Assembly (NCBI GenBank): GCA_025201865.1
Contig: MU602859.1
Location: forward strand, 23,838 to 41,049
DNA length: 17,212 nucleotides
Origin: Ramicandelaber brevisporus
Taxonomy: Eukaryota > Kickxellomycota > Ramicandelaberales > Ramicandelaberaceae
Reading direction: 5' to 3'
Shown one piece after another: positions 1 to 8,032 of this stretch. Position numbers and translations under genes: made by a program. The stretch's first letter is position 1. Every line of letters starts with the position of its first letter. The notes under the pieces were generated by a model, which was not told the DNA's origin, made no database searches, and saw only the letters and a program-made list of their open reading frames with translations.

Positions 1-255
1 TGCCCAGTCGACAAGCCAGGCTTCACCGAGTACGCCAACCCGAACATCTGCCAGCAGTTCGTGCTCAAGGAGGTCAACTGCGCCGACGCCAAGAACGAGG
101 AACTCCAGTGCTTCAACGTCCAGGGTGCCGCTGCCGGTGTCGGTGCCGCCGCCGCCGCCGCCGCCGGTGAAGATGCTGCTGCCCAAGCTCGTCTCCTCGA
201 CTTTAACTTTTCACCACAGCTCTTTGGTGTGACTAACAACGCGTTCCGCTTCTAA
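1..255 (+). CDS. C-terminal 84 residues of an unidentified Cys-containing protein (partial, 5' end outside window)
   Basis: The frame is open from base 1 and ends at TAA 253-255. The visible part has four cysteines at fragment residues 1, 17, 27 and 37, the last three spaced C-x9-C-x9-C. An Ala/Gly-rich run (about residues 43-63) follows, then a hydrophobic/aromatic tail ending FRF. Spaced cysteines plus a flexible Ala/Gly linker would suit a secreted or cell-surface protein, but the N-terminus is missing, so no signal peptide can be checked. Codons are almost all C- or G-ending (GTC, CTC, AAG, GCC, AAC), unlike the mixed usage of the other genes here, which in fungi usually goes with high expression. 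I do not recognise the family. The coding call is confident; the function is unknown. Confidence 0.8.
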   Translation, partial: CPVDKPGFTEYANPNICQQFVLKEVNCADAKNEELQCFNVQGAAAGVGAAAAAAAGEDAAAQARLLDFNFSPQLFGVTNNAFRF

Positions 256-329
256 GAATATTTAGTTTCCATCCTTCTCATCAATTTGCATTCAAGTTAT
301 TGAGTTCAATTGTTTGCTGAATTTTGCAT

Positions 330-335
330 AATAAA
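330..335 (+). terminator. Poly(A) signal AATAAA for the left-edge gene
   Basis: A canonical AATAAA lies about 75 nt after the TAA stop at 253-255, a normal spacing for a fungal 3' UTR. Whether it is used is inferred. Confidence 0.5.
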
Positions 336-352
336 TGATGGTACTTACATAG

Positions 353-375
353 TCTAGCATGATTCTAGCTATGAT
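353..375. repeat. Imperfect tandem duplication of an 11-12 bp unit
   Basis: TCTAGCATGAT (353-363) is followed directly by TCTAGCTATGAT (364-375), the same unit with one extra T. It lies between the 3' end of the left-edge gene and the minus-strand gene remnant. Beyond this duplication and the poly(A) signal I see nothing else in 256-424. Confidence 0.6.
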
Positions 376-424
376 TAATGAAACAGATTAGGAATGCAGT
401 TATCTATGTGTTTGATGGGAGGTA

Positions 425-913
425 TCATTCAAGTAAGAACCATGAAGGGATAACTCCTTCGTTGTTCTCATTTATCATCCGCGCTTCATCTTCGTACTTC
501 TTTTCTACAACTACAAATTCGACTCCTCGGGAAGGGTTTGTTGGATTGAATCTCCTCTTCCCTTCTGGCGAATGCGTGCCGTCAACATTGAAGACCACCT
601 GTTCAAGATGAGGGAGCAAGAATGGATTGTTCAAAGCTTCAATGATCCGTGGTCCTGTTACTGCGGTTGGAGAGACATGGATATCCAAATAGAGAAGCCT
701 CGGGAAACGCTGTGCACTCTCGTAGAACAACGCTGTCAGTGGATCGTAGTCATTCGTGTGTAGTTCGTAAGTTTGTACAACCTACCTTTCGCAGTGTTTA
801 CATTATTAGACGACAAGACTTATCTTAATAAAAATGTTACCATTTCCGTTGTTGTTGTATCGGAAAGAATGAATGTTTCGATCCATGCAAATGGTGTCAA
901 ATGTTACAAACAG
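425..913 (-). pseudogene. Remnant of an F-box/leucine-rich-repeat-like protein, C-terminal part, interrupted by stops
   Basis: On the minus strand, 781 down to 425 is one open frame. It reads like the last repeats of an LRR/F-box-type protein, with alternating leucines and a segment 'FPRLLYLDIHV', then 'LPHLEQVVFNVDG' and a charged tail ending WFLLE. No ATG starts it. The same frame is open again from 913 to 809 (36 codons, including 'RNIHSFRYNNNNG' and 'IFIKISLVV'). It is broken between by TAA TAA (803-808) and TAG (782-784). An alternative is a 59-nt intron, GT at 840 to AG at 782, joining a different upstream frame in phase 0; that frame is also closed by a stop at 904-906. Either way there is no complete 5' end: upstream lies the promoter side of the next plus-strand gene. 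F-box/LRR affiliation rests on the leucine pattern only, and no F-box is present. It could also be a spliced exon of a gene I cannot reconstruct. Confidence 0.5.
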
Positions 914-1004
914 CTACAAACAGCTACAGATACTTCCGAGTGGAACGGCTCGAACCGTGTGACTCATCTCCGACGGCGTTGTTTCTTTTTTGTTTCCTTT
1001 TCAG
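767..1004 (+). other. Possible 5'-UTR intron ahead of the aminotransferase-like gene
   Basis: A perfect 5' splice-site hexamer, GTAAGT, sits at 767-772. A T-rich tract ends in TTTTCAG (AG at 1003-1004), eight bases before the ATG at 1012. Together they could bound a 238-nt leader intron. The donor falls inside the minus-strand remnant, so it may be coincidence. Nothing else supports splicing. Confidence 0.25.
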
Positions 1005-1011
1005 CCTCCAG

Positions 1012-2355
1012 ATGCCAACGTCGGAGACCTCCTCCACAGCTATGGCAACAGCAGCAACAGCAGCAGCAGCAGGTTTACGAACTAGTGTGATCGCTGAGCG
1101 TTTCGGTCTAGCAGCCAGTTCCAGGTTTGCGGTAGCTCACAGTCCGTCAGTCACTGCTCGAGATTTCCTTTTGCGGTACCCCAGAGGCGCATACACTGGT
1201 GCGCGCACTGTGAACCGCACTGCAATCTTGGAGCTGGATGCACATGTCAAGCGACTGGTGGCGTCGCTTACAATGATGAAGTTTGATGTCGCTCACACTA
1301 CGGCTACAGCTACAGCTACAGCTACGGCTACAGCTACAGCTAGTTCAGCGTCGACACTTGTGGCTGATGATGCTGTGGTGCAACATCCGAATCATAGCCA
1401 TGCGGCAGTTGGATTAAAAGAGCCGACTGTAAACTATCAGGCTGGCAATGGGGAGCAGAGCATGGATAGTGGCATCGCATCTATGGGAAGCCCAGTGGGC
1501 ACAGAGCCATTTAGCGTGAGCACACAGCTTGAAGAGCTTCGATCAATTGACTCATTGCGTCCAATTGCCATCAATCTCTTACAGCAAGCACTCTCCAAAT
1601 ACTACAACATTGACCGATCATCATCTTCTTCTTCATCATCAACACAGTCATCAGTAGCTCTAACCGACAGTGGTAATTTAGATGAGGCAAAGGTGCTCAT
1701 GCTGGCGGGCTACTGTTTTGAACAAAATCAGCCGGTGGTTGCGGTTCATTTATCGCCACTGACCACACCGAAGAATGGTACAACCCGAGTGGCGATTGGA
1801 GGCAGACCGCGAGCGTGCCCACATGCGAAGGACTCGCAATGGGCACATGATAGAGTCAAATATGAACAGTGGCTGGATGCCACAACAAACGAGGTGTTGC
1901 TGGTGGATGACAGCGATAACATTGGACGGCTGTATGAAGGTTTATCATCGAACTTTGCCATTGTGATGAAGCGCTGTGACTTGCCTGAGCTCGTTCAGCA
2001 ATCTGTTGGTGGAAGTGGAAGTGGCAATGGTGAAGATGAAGTGTTGGTGACAGCGCCGTTGCAAGATGTGCTGGCCGGAACAATCATGAAGATTGTGCTG
2101 GATGTGTGCAATAAGCAAGGTATTCCAGTGGTGTTTATGCACCCGACATTGGCTGACTTGGTAAACGGCAAATGGCGTGGCGCATTTGTGAGCAGCACGT
2201 CAAGACTAGTTCTGCCAATTAACAGTGTTGATCTCAGCCACTATAAACAGGAAGAAGGTGCTATTGTCGACATTCCACCAAGCAACCCATTAATTAAACG
2301 TATTAGCGAAGCAGTTAGTGCCGAAGTATCTCAAAGAGCGACCCCAATCTTTTAG
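1012..2355 (+). CDS. Class IV (fold-type IV, BCAT/D-amino-acid aminotransferase-like) PLP-dependent protein
   Basis: Encodes 447 residues from ATG 1012. After an Ala/Thr/Ser-rich start comes the family's N-terminal signature 'RYPRGAYTGARTVNR' followed by LDAHVKRL. The PLP domain is at about residues 255-420. The candidate Schiff-base lysine is K273 in AKDSQW, and the acidic residue expected to contact the PLP ring nitrogen is E309 in YEGLSSNF. A phosphate-cup-like GTIMK and the C-terminal SSTSRLVLPI motif follow, so the catalytic set looks intact. The pattern resembles the plant 'branched-chain aminotransferase-like' proteins and fungal homologues; substrate unknown. Two inserts separate the blocks: an (Ala-Thr)n run from a hexanucleotide repeat and a poly-Ser tract near residue 205. 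An in-frame ATG at 901 would add 37 residues, but that stretch is T-rich and ends in a splice-acceptor-like sequence, so I prefer 1012. It is convergent with the SNF2 gene. Confidence 0.82.
   Translation: MPTSETSSTAMATAATAAAAGLRTSVIAERFGLAASSRFAVAHSPSVTARDFLLRYPRGAYTGARTVNRTAILELDAHVKRLVASLTMMKFDVAHTTATATATATATATASSASTLVADDAVVQHPNHSHAAVGLKEPTVNYQAGNGEQSMDSGIASMGSPVGTEPFSVSTQLEELRSIDSLRPIAINLLQQALSKYYNIDRSSSSSSSSTQSSVALTDSGNLDEAKVLMLAGYCFEQNQPVVAVHLSPLTTPKNGTTRVAIGGRPRACPHAKDSQWAHDRVKYEQWLDATTNEVLLVDDSDNIGRLYEGLSSNFAIVMKRCDLPELVQQSVGGSGSGNGEDEVLVTAPLQDVLAGTIMKIVLDVCNKQGIPVVFMHPTLADLVNGKWRGAFVSSTSRLVLPINSVDLSHYKQEEGAIVDIPPSNPLIKRISEAVSAEVSQRATPIF
1300..1342 (+). repeat. Hexanucleotide (GCTACA)n minisatellite inside coding sequence
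   Basis: About seven copies of a 6-bp unit of the form GCTACA/GCTACG run through this stretch, encoding an alternating Thr-Ala run. The unit length is a multiple of three, so copy-number change keeps the frame. Related CAGCTACAAA units occur in the leader at about 910-928. Confidence 0.75.
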
Positions 2356-2374
2356 TAACAACAATTAAACGCGA

Positions 2375-2380
2375 TTTATT
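2375..2380 (-). terminator. Poly(A) signal (AATAAA on the minus strand) for the SNF2-RING gene
   Basis: TTTATT on the plus strand reads AATAAA on the minus strand, about 114 nt past the SNF2-RING stop. A second AATAAA (2493-2498) overlaps that gene's TAA stop codon itself and is probably too early to act alone. Confidence 0.4.
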
Positions 2381-2414
2381 CTTAATGACCTTTAAATGAC
2401 CTTTTATATATAAG

Positions 2415-2448
2415 AGATGAATGAAATGAAATGAATGAAATTGAAATG
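2415..2448. repeat. ATGAA-type pentanucleotide repeat in the convergent 3' region
   Basis: A run built from ATGAA/ATGAAATGAA units lies between the aminotransferase-like stop (2355) and the SNF2 stop (2494). The 138-bp gap holds this repeat plus the poly(A) signals of both genes. Confidence 0.55.
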
Positions 2449-2457
2449 TTCATGACT

Positions 2458-2463
2458 AATAAA
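2458..2463 (+). terminator. Poly(A) signal AATAAA for the aminotransferase-like gene
   Basis: AATAAA lies 103 nt after the stop at 2355. It sits beyond the opposing gene's own candidate signal at 2375-2380, so if both are used the two transcripts overlap at their 3' ends. Confidence 0.45.
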
Positions 2464-2493
2464 GAAACGCGCAAATAGAGTAGCAAAAGGGAT

Positions 2494-5400
2494 TTATTTG
2501 GCAGCTGCATTCTTGCGAGCGCGTTTACGAGCTGGTGGTGGAGTTGGAGGTGTATCTTCTTCAGAGTCATCATCGTCATCATCATCATCATTCTTGCTTG
2601 ACGCACTGACATCATCGGATTCCTGCTCAGAGTCATCATGATCAGACTCCACCTTCTTGGCTTTGGATGATGCGGCAGATGCACGTCCACCACGGCCGCC
2701 ACCACGAGTTGATGCAGCTCCACGACCACGACCACGACCACGGCCTCTACCTCTTCCCTTAGCCGGAGCGGCATCGCTGTCTTCCTCATTCTCATCGCTG
2801 TCCTCATCAACAACCTTGTTGGCAGCAGCAGCAGCACCTTTTCTCTTTGCTGCTGGTGTCTTCTTGTCCTTCTTCTTATCATCAACTAACATCTCTTGCG
2901 GCTCTGGCACTTCATTCGCTTCCAACATCCGAATCTCCGGATATCTCGACGTGAACACCTTCTCTTCATCTGTTCCAACTGCAATGAAATGAACCACCGT
3001 CAACGGATGCTGCAAACCCAATCGATACGCTCTCGCAATCGCCTGGCGGTCATACGACTGCGCGCCAATCTCGTCATCCTGCATCGACGTTGCTCCAACA
3101 AACAAAATGTGAGTAGCCTCAACCAAGTTGATACCACTGGCAGAATCCATGATTCCAAGCACAAGAACGCGGACAGGATCAGTTTCGCGCTGGAAGCTGC
3201 TAATGACTTTGCGACGCTCAGCAGCATTGCCACGTACGGAAGCATGAGTGATATCGCGGCTGGAAATGGCGGAAATGAGGTGGTCGGTGATTTGGTCAAC
3301 TTGGGAAAAGACGAGGAACCGAGCCTTGCCGCTGGTGCGCTTGGCAGCTGCTTCGATGAAATCAACAACAGCGGTGATCTTGGTGGTGAACTCGGACTCA
3401 GACTTGGTGTTGTTGTTACTTTTATTGCCCTTGTTTTTGCCTGAATCGGGCATTCCATCAACGCGAAGGATGTGGGCAGGATGCAGCTTGGTACGGCAGC
3501 TTGAGCATGCCACACGGCCATCAATGGCGTTCTTGGCACTTGGAACCAACACATCCTCAACGCAGGCATCACAGAACACATGACCACAAATCGTAACTCG
3601 CAAAACATCCTGCGGCGCAACCATGGCACGGCATGCTGAACACTTGTGCTCAGACTCTTGAGTTCGACGAATCAATGGCGTGACAGCATCGTACTTGCGC
3701 GCACTAGCCTCCAAAGCAGCCAGACGGCGTGAATACTTAACAACATTGGCGGTGTGATGGCTGTAATTGCGGTTGAGACGCCAGGTGTCGTCGTGAGCCA
3801 AGCCAACGACATTTTCGAGGGCAGCCTGGGCAGCACGCTGGTTGGCGGTTTCTGTCTCAAGCGACGCGCGAGTGGTGGCAATTTGTTCACTGCGGTGAGT
3901 GCGCAGGCTATCACTGACTTGCAAGAGCGTCTTGGATTCTGTGCCAGCAATGCGCTCGACTTCCCTAGCGAACTGATAGTGGGATGCCAAGGCGACGCGG
4001 TCTGGTTCCCTGGTGTACGTGGTGGCAAATGACTGATACAGAGCCATCTCTTCGGCGTTCAGAACAACCGGCTTGATCACATTGGTGATGTCTGGCAGCG
4101 ATAAGTCTGGCTCATTGCGGCGAACACACGTGTCTAAGAACTGGCGAGCCGATGCACTTGACAGATTCATGTGCAAGAACTGACCGCATTTGCCAATGCT
4201 GTTGACCGTTTCGAAATCAGGAGTGCCAGTGATTCCCCACATCCACGAGCCATGCAGCTTCGCAACAACCTCCGCAGCAGTGTCTGAATTGCCGTGGCGA
4301 CCAGACGAGCGCGAGAGCTCATGCAATTCATCAGTGCACACTCTGTGGTAATACACAGCCTCAAAGACACACTGGCCTTTGCGCGGACCAAACACAGAGC
4401 GGCCTTCCCGGAGCATTTCGCTGACGGCGCCACGCAGATTTGGGCCATAGTGCTTGCTGGTGTGCTCAACATACTCGGGATCAGTTAGCAATGCAATCGA
4501 CACCACAATGATATCAGCCAGCATCATTTCGTTCCACGATAACTTGCGCAAATCATCCATGCTGGCCACAGACAGAATCAAGAACTTTGGATCTGGAATA
4601 CAGCGCTTGGCTTCAGTGTACCACTGCTCAACCAGATTTGACGGAGCAACGACCAGAGTGGCACGAGAAGCCAAGAACATTTTGCGGAAATGAGGCATTG
4701 ACCACTTGAGATCGGCTGCAGACTTGAGGTGGTTGGCGTGGATGTGGGCCAGCATGGTGACAGTCTTGCCAGTGCCGACATTATCAGCCAAAACACCGCC
4801 GCGACACTCGACAGCCTTGGGCTGCAGCAGCGCATACTGAGCAGGACTGTAAAATGCGCCAGTGGCTGCATCATAATAAAAGCCGCCTGGGCCAATCTGG
4901 AGGACTCGGAACCAGCGAAGATGATCCCGCTCTTCATTCTGATACGAGTGATAGTACCAGCGGCGACGACTGTCAGCAGCACTCTGGTCAAACCCACTCA
5001 AGGAGTCCAGCTCGTTGAAGTCGGTGTAGTGGAGCAAGCGTGCAGAAGCGTTCTGAGGATTCTCAAGACGCGACATCCAGTTGAGAGTACGAGCCTGGTA
5101 GTCGCGCAGCTGTAGTGCAAAGCCTGATGCAGCTGGCTTTTCGAGCTCAGACATTGTATCCGGCAGCGTGCGGTTCTTGATCTCGGTGGTGACTTGGCTA
5201 CGCAGAGAGCTGAGCAGACCGTCGCCAATGATTGGGATCAGCTTTGGACACTCGCCCTCTCGAAGAGCGCGATTGACCTCTGCAGAGCGTAGGAATGTTA
5301 GAACGTGATATGGCATGCGGTCAGTGGTCTTCAGGTTCTTTGGCTCGGCAAGCACAATAATGAATCGGAACCACTTGGCAACCGGCACCAGCGTCCTGGC

Positions 5401-7194
5401 ATTGCTCAGCTCATTGGAACCACCGCGGCCATACTCAAACTCGTACACATTGCCATTGGTCTTGTCGTGCCACATCAATCTCGAGGTAATCTTTGCGCTG
5501 AAGCCGAGGTCCTTCTGGTCAGTGACAATGCCGCCCTCGCCATACTTCTCTACCAGCGGAGTGTACCATTCACGAGTGTTGTCATTGGTGTACACCTGTT
5601 CAGGATCAACGCGGATCTCAGTTTGATGGATTGGATGCTTTTGGATGACATCCTCAAAGTCATCCACAGTGACATCTTCGAGCTTCTTGCCAAGACTCTC
5701 CGCTGTCAAACCAGGCAGGAACAGTGGCACAGTCATAGTGGCGACGCCTTTGACGCCAGCATTGCGTCCATATCGCTCGCTGCAGTGGATGTAGTGCCGA
5801 GAATCGCGCTTTGACTCTTCGCGCTTTGCCGGGTCTTTGATGTTGAACCAGTACACGTACTCGTGATAGTAATTGCCATTATCCTGTAGACGCTTGATGC
5901 TTGCTGATGGAATTGTGTAATTGCACACTGGAACCAAGATGGGAGTGAGATCAGCCGCAACGCCGCCATGAGTGAGTTCAATCTCCTTGCTGTCATCGGT
6001 GTTTGACGAGAGACCAACCCGGAGTCGACGATGGAACAAGTACAGATCGGCAGATGGCTCGTCTTGATCGGGCAGCATGCCTTGAGTGGCACGGATGTAG
6101 TCGAGCTCAGTGTTGAGTGGCTCCGGATAGAATCTCCACCATGACGATGCATCCTTGTCAGCAATCGATTGCTCAGCAACCATTGTTGTTGAAGTGGCTG
6201 TTACATTGGGCAGCTCAGGAGTCGGCGTCCTGGAAGCTTCCTCAGGATCATCATCATCATCTTCTTCTTCTTCTTCATTATCACCTTCATTCGCATGTTT
6301 GAGAACATTGCCGCCATCAACAATCATAGCTGAATCGTCATCGACACTGTCTGCGAGACCAGAATCAGTGCGTTCGAGGCTAAGCATGCGCTGTGCACTG
6401 TCGAACACGTCGTCAATCATGGCGCGTTCAAACTTCTTGTCAAATTCGAGTGGATGCAGCGAGGCCGGCACAAAGTCATCATCATCACCACCACCATTGC
6501 CATTACTGTTGCCATTGCCATTGTCATCATCACCTTCATCATCATCATCTTTATTAGCGGCCTTGGCCTTGCCTTTACCTCTTCCATTACCCTTGCCCTT
6601 TGCAGCAGCTGTTGTTGTTGCTGTTGAACGACCTTTACCTTTACTCTTTGGCTTGATTGGCTGATCATCAATGTCCATATCACCATCATCATCTTTATTG
6701 TCTTCATCTTCTCCATCATCTTCAACGACTGCCTTCTTCTTTGCCGGAGCACGCTTGCGCTTGGTGCCAGTGGGTGCTGCCGCTGTGGATGCTGCCTTCT
6801 TTGACCGAGCATTAGTCTTGCGCTTGCTAGCTGAATAGTCATCGCTATCGGCATCTTCATCGCTAGTTGGTTGAACCGCATCGTCTTTATCGTCTTTATC
6901 AACATCCATTGCATTATCATCGTCACCATCATTGTCACCATCATCATCACCATTCTTGGTTGACTTGGCTGCTGTTGCCTTGCGCTTAGTTCCAGCTGAC
7001 TTTGTTGTAGATGCACTAGTAGATGCCGGAGCACGCTTGCGCTTAGGAGCAGTCGCAGTCGCAGCAGCAGCGGCAGCAGCCATCTCGGCTGCGAGAGTTG
7101 CAGGTGGATTGCGAACGCGTCCAGAACGACGCAGACCGGTTGCTTCCGCTGTCGCCACCTGATCTGCTACTACTGCCGTTGTCGTCGTGGTCAT
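2494..7194 (-). CDS. SNF2-family ATPase with embedded C3HC4 RING finger (Rad5/SHPRH/Irc20/Uls1-like), 1566 aa
   Basis: Single frame from ATG 7194; the frame upstream has no other ATG. Residues 1 to about 345 are acidic/basic low complexity with repeated KRKR-type nuclear signals. Residues about 345-690 are a folded-looking region I do not recognise. A Q-like motif LRDYQARTLNWM (about 694) is followed by an insert, then Walker A ADNVGTGKT (K810; families usually have DEMGLGKT). DELH is at 955-958 (usually DEAH/DEGH), then WGITGTP. The RING spans 1185-1233 as C-x2-C, C-G-H-x2-C-x2-C, C-x2-C. Lobe 2 follows (about 1278-1430) with SASGINL and an arginine-finger-type segment QAIARAYRLG. The tail has an (RG)n/RGG stretch (about 1480-1505) and acidic ends. 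A RING between the lobes is typical of ubiquitin-ligase translocases in DNA-damage tolerance or chromatin work. That role is inferred; a SUMO-targeted ligase is also possible. Confidence 0.88.
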   Translation of the reverse strand: MTTTTTAVVADQVATAEATGLRRSGRVRNPPATLAAEMAAAAAAATATAPKRKRAPASTSASTTKSAGTKRKATAAKSTKNGDDDGDNDGDDDNAMDVDKDDKDDAVQPTSDEDADSDDYSASKRKTNARSKKAASTAAAPTGTKRKRAPAKKKAVVEDDGEDEDNKDDDGDMDIDDQPIKPKSKGKGRSTATTTAAAKGKGNGRGKGKAKAANKDDDDEGDDDNGNGNSNGNGGGDDDDFVPASLHPLEFDKKFERAMIDDVFDSAQRMLSLERTDSGLADSVDDDSAMIVDGGNVLKHANEGDNEEEEEDDDDDPEEASRTPTPELPNVTATSTTMVAEQSIADKDASSWWRFYPEPLNTELDYIRATQGMLPDQDEPSADLYLFHRRLRVGLSSNTDDSKEIELTHGGVAADLTPILVPVCNYTIPSASIKRLQDNGNYYHEYVYWFNIKDPAKREESKRDSRHYIHCSERYGRNAGVKGVATMTVPLFLPGLTAESLGKKLEDVTVDDFEDVIQKHPIHQTEIRVDPEQVYTNDNTREWYTPLVEKYGEGGIVTDQKDLGFSAKITSRLMWHDKTNGNVYEFEYGRGGSNELSNARTLVPVAKWFRFIIVLAEPKNLKTTDRMPYHVLTFLRSAEVNRALREGECPKLIPIIGDGLLSSLRSQVTTEIKNRTLPDTMSELEKPAASGFALQLRDYQARTLNWMSRLENPQNASARLLHYTDFNELDSLSGFDQSAADSRRRWYYHSYQNEERDHLRWFRVLQIGPGGFYYDAATGAFYSPAQYALLQPKAVECRGGVLADNVGTGKTVTMLAHIHANHLKSAADLKWSMPHFRKMFLASRATLVVAPSNLVEQWYTEAKRCIPDPKFLILSVASMDDLRKLSWNEMMLADIIVVSIALLTDPEYVEHTSKHYGPNLRGAVSEMLREGRSVFGPRKGQCVFEAVYYHRVCTDELHELSRSSGRHGNSDTAAEVVAKLHGSWMWGITGTPDFETVNSIGKCGQFLHMNLSSASARQFLDTCVRRNEPDLSLPDITNVIKPVVLNAEEMALYQSFATTYTREPDRVALASHYQFAREVERIAGTESKTLLQVSDSLRTHRSEQIATTRASLETETANQRAAQAALENVVGLAHDDTWRLNRNYSHHTANVVKYSRRLAALEASARKYDAVTPLIRRTQESEHKCSACRAMVAPQDVLRVTICGHVFCDACVEDVLVPSAKNAIDGRVACSSCRTKLHPAHILRVDGMPDSGKNKGNKSNNNTKSESEFTTKITAVVDFIEAAAKRTSGKARFLVFSQVDQITDHLISAISSRDITHASVRGNAAERRKVISSFQRETDPVRVLVLGIMDSASGINLVEATHILFVGATSMQDDEIGAQSYDRQAIARAYRLGLQHPLTVVHFIAVGTDEEKVFTSRYPEIRMLEANEVPEPQEMLVDDKKKDKKTPAAKRKGAAAAANKVVDEDSDENEEDSDAAPAKGRGRGRGRGRGRGAASTRGGGRGGRASAASSKAKKVESDHDDSEQESDDVSASSKNDDDDDDDDSEEDTPPTPPPARKRARKNAAAK

Positions 7195-7576
7195 GTTCGG
7201 AGTAAGAAATAAATATAAAAAAAAAACAGAGTATTTGTAAGTGTGTGGTTGTAAGTGTGGTTGTGTGTAAAAGAGCTGATCTGCTTGTGTGAGAATGAAT
7301 GCGGTCTGGGTGAATGCTGTGATAAGGAGGATGGTGGATGTGGATAAAAGTGGAAGCAAAAACACAAAGACTATGGTTGATATAGCAGACTATGTTAGTC
7401 CGCAGCAAGGAGAGAAGCAGAGAGAGAACACTGGACGAACAGACAGACAGACAGTGCCCTTGTCCAGCTCTCGGACTCAGCCTTTGGTCGGTAGCTCTGT
7501 CTCGAACACTTTGAAAGAAAACTGGGAGTTACCCAGACCAATAAGACGAACAGAAATTGAATCGAATCAAGCAACA

Positions 7577-7623
7577 AAAAAATGAAAAAAGAAAAGAAGA
7601 ACAGAAAAGAAGAACAGAAAATG
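7577..7623 (+). repeat. Homopurine A/G tract, AAGAACAGAA-type units
   Basis: The plus strand is almost purely A and G here, with AAAAGAAGAACAG occurring twice in tandem and two isolated C breaks. It lies within the long divergent intergenic region. Confidence 0.6.
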
Positions 7624-7774
7624 AGAATGATCTCAACCATTTTGATATTATAGTTGTTAGTGGCAATGGTCGAGGTTCGAGTGACATGGCCATTCTGTTT
7701 TTTACTTCATTCATTCTTTCTTTCGGTGAATTGAAATGAAAGTCTTGATGTAGTTCTGACGAGGAATGCATGCC

Positions 7775-7800
7775 TGTGTGTGTTTGTGTGTGTGTGTGTG
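7775..7800. repeat. (TG)n dinucleotide microsatellite, interrupted once
   Basis: Alternating TG/GT runs from 7775 to 7800 with a single TTT interruption near 7783. Alternating purine-pyrimidine runs of this kind can adopt Z-DNA, but nothing here shows a function. Confidence 0.7.
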
Positions 7801-8032
7801 CCGGAGCTGTCATTCATCCATTCTCTGTGATGTGAGTGTCCTCGAGCTCTGACTGGCCAAGAGTAGCAACTCCGGTCGGTTGGTCGGCACACTCTCATGG
7901 CTTCGATGTGGTGGAAAAGAGAGAAGAAGGCAGCCAGGCTCAACCCACTTCCTTCCTTCCTCGTTTCCATATCCACCTGTCGTGCTATCTCTGTCTTTTC
8001 TTTTCATTCTTCTTTGGTAGCGCACTCGCCCA

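Noticed and set aside
940-960. Small hairpin ACGG-loop-CCGT near the aminotransferase-like start
   Set aside because: A four-base stem is too short to separate from chance, and nothing links it to regulation.
773-1090. 105-codon plus-strand frame overlapping the aminotransferase-like start
   Set aside because: It is out of frame with the conserved enzyme, and its C-terminal poly-Gln comes from the CAGCAG repeat read in another frame.
3000-3629. 209-codon minus-strand frame inside the SNF2 C-terminal half
   Set aside because: It overlaps the RING and lobe-2 coding in another frame; the SNF2 frame has clear conserved motifs there, this one has none.
6155-6664. 169-codon plus-strand frame rich in Ser/Leu/Pro opposite the SNF2 head
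   Set aside because: It is antisense to repetitive Asp/Glu/Lys codons of the SNF2-RING gene; composition follows from the complementary repeats and no family pattern is seen.
7289-7585. 98-codon plus-strand frame in the long intergenic region
   Set aside because: Composition is driven by AG/ACAG microsatellites, with no recognisable motif or conserved-looking block.
7653-7690. tRNA-like A-box and B-box sequences (TAGTGGCAATGG and GGTTCGAGT)
   Set aside because: The two boxes are almost adjacent, no acceptor or anticodon stem can be drawn, and no terminator T-run follows.
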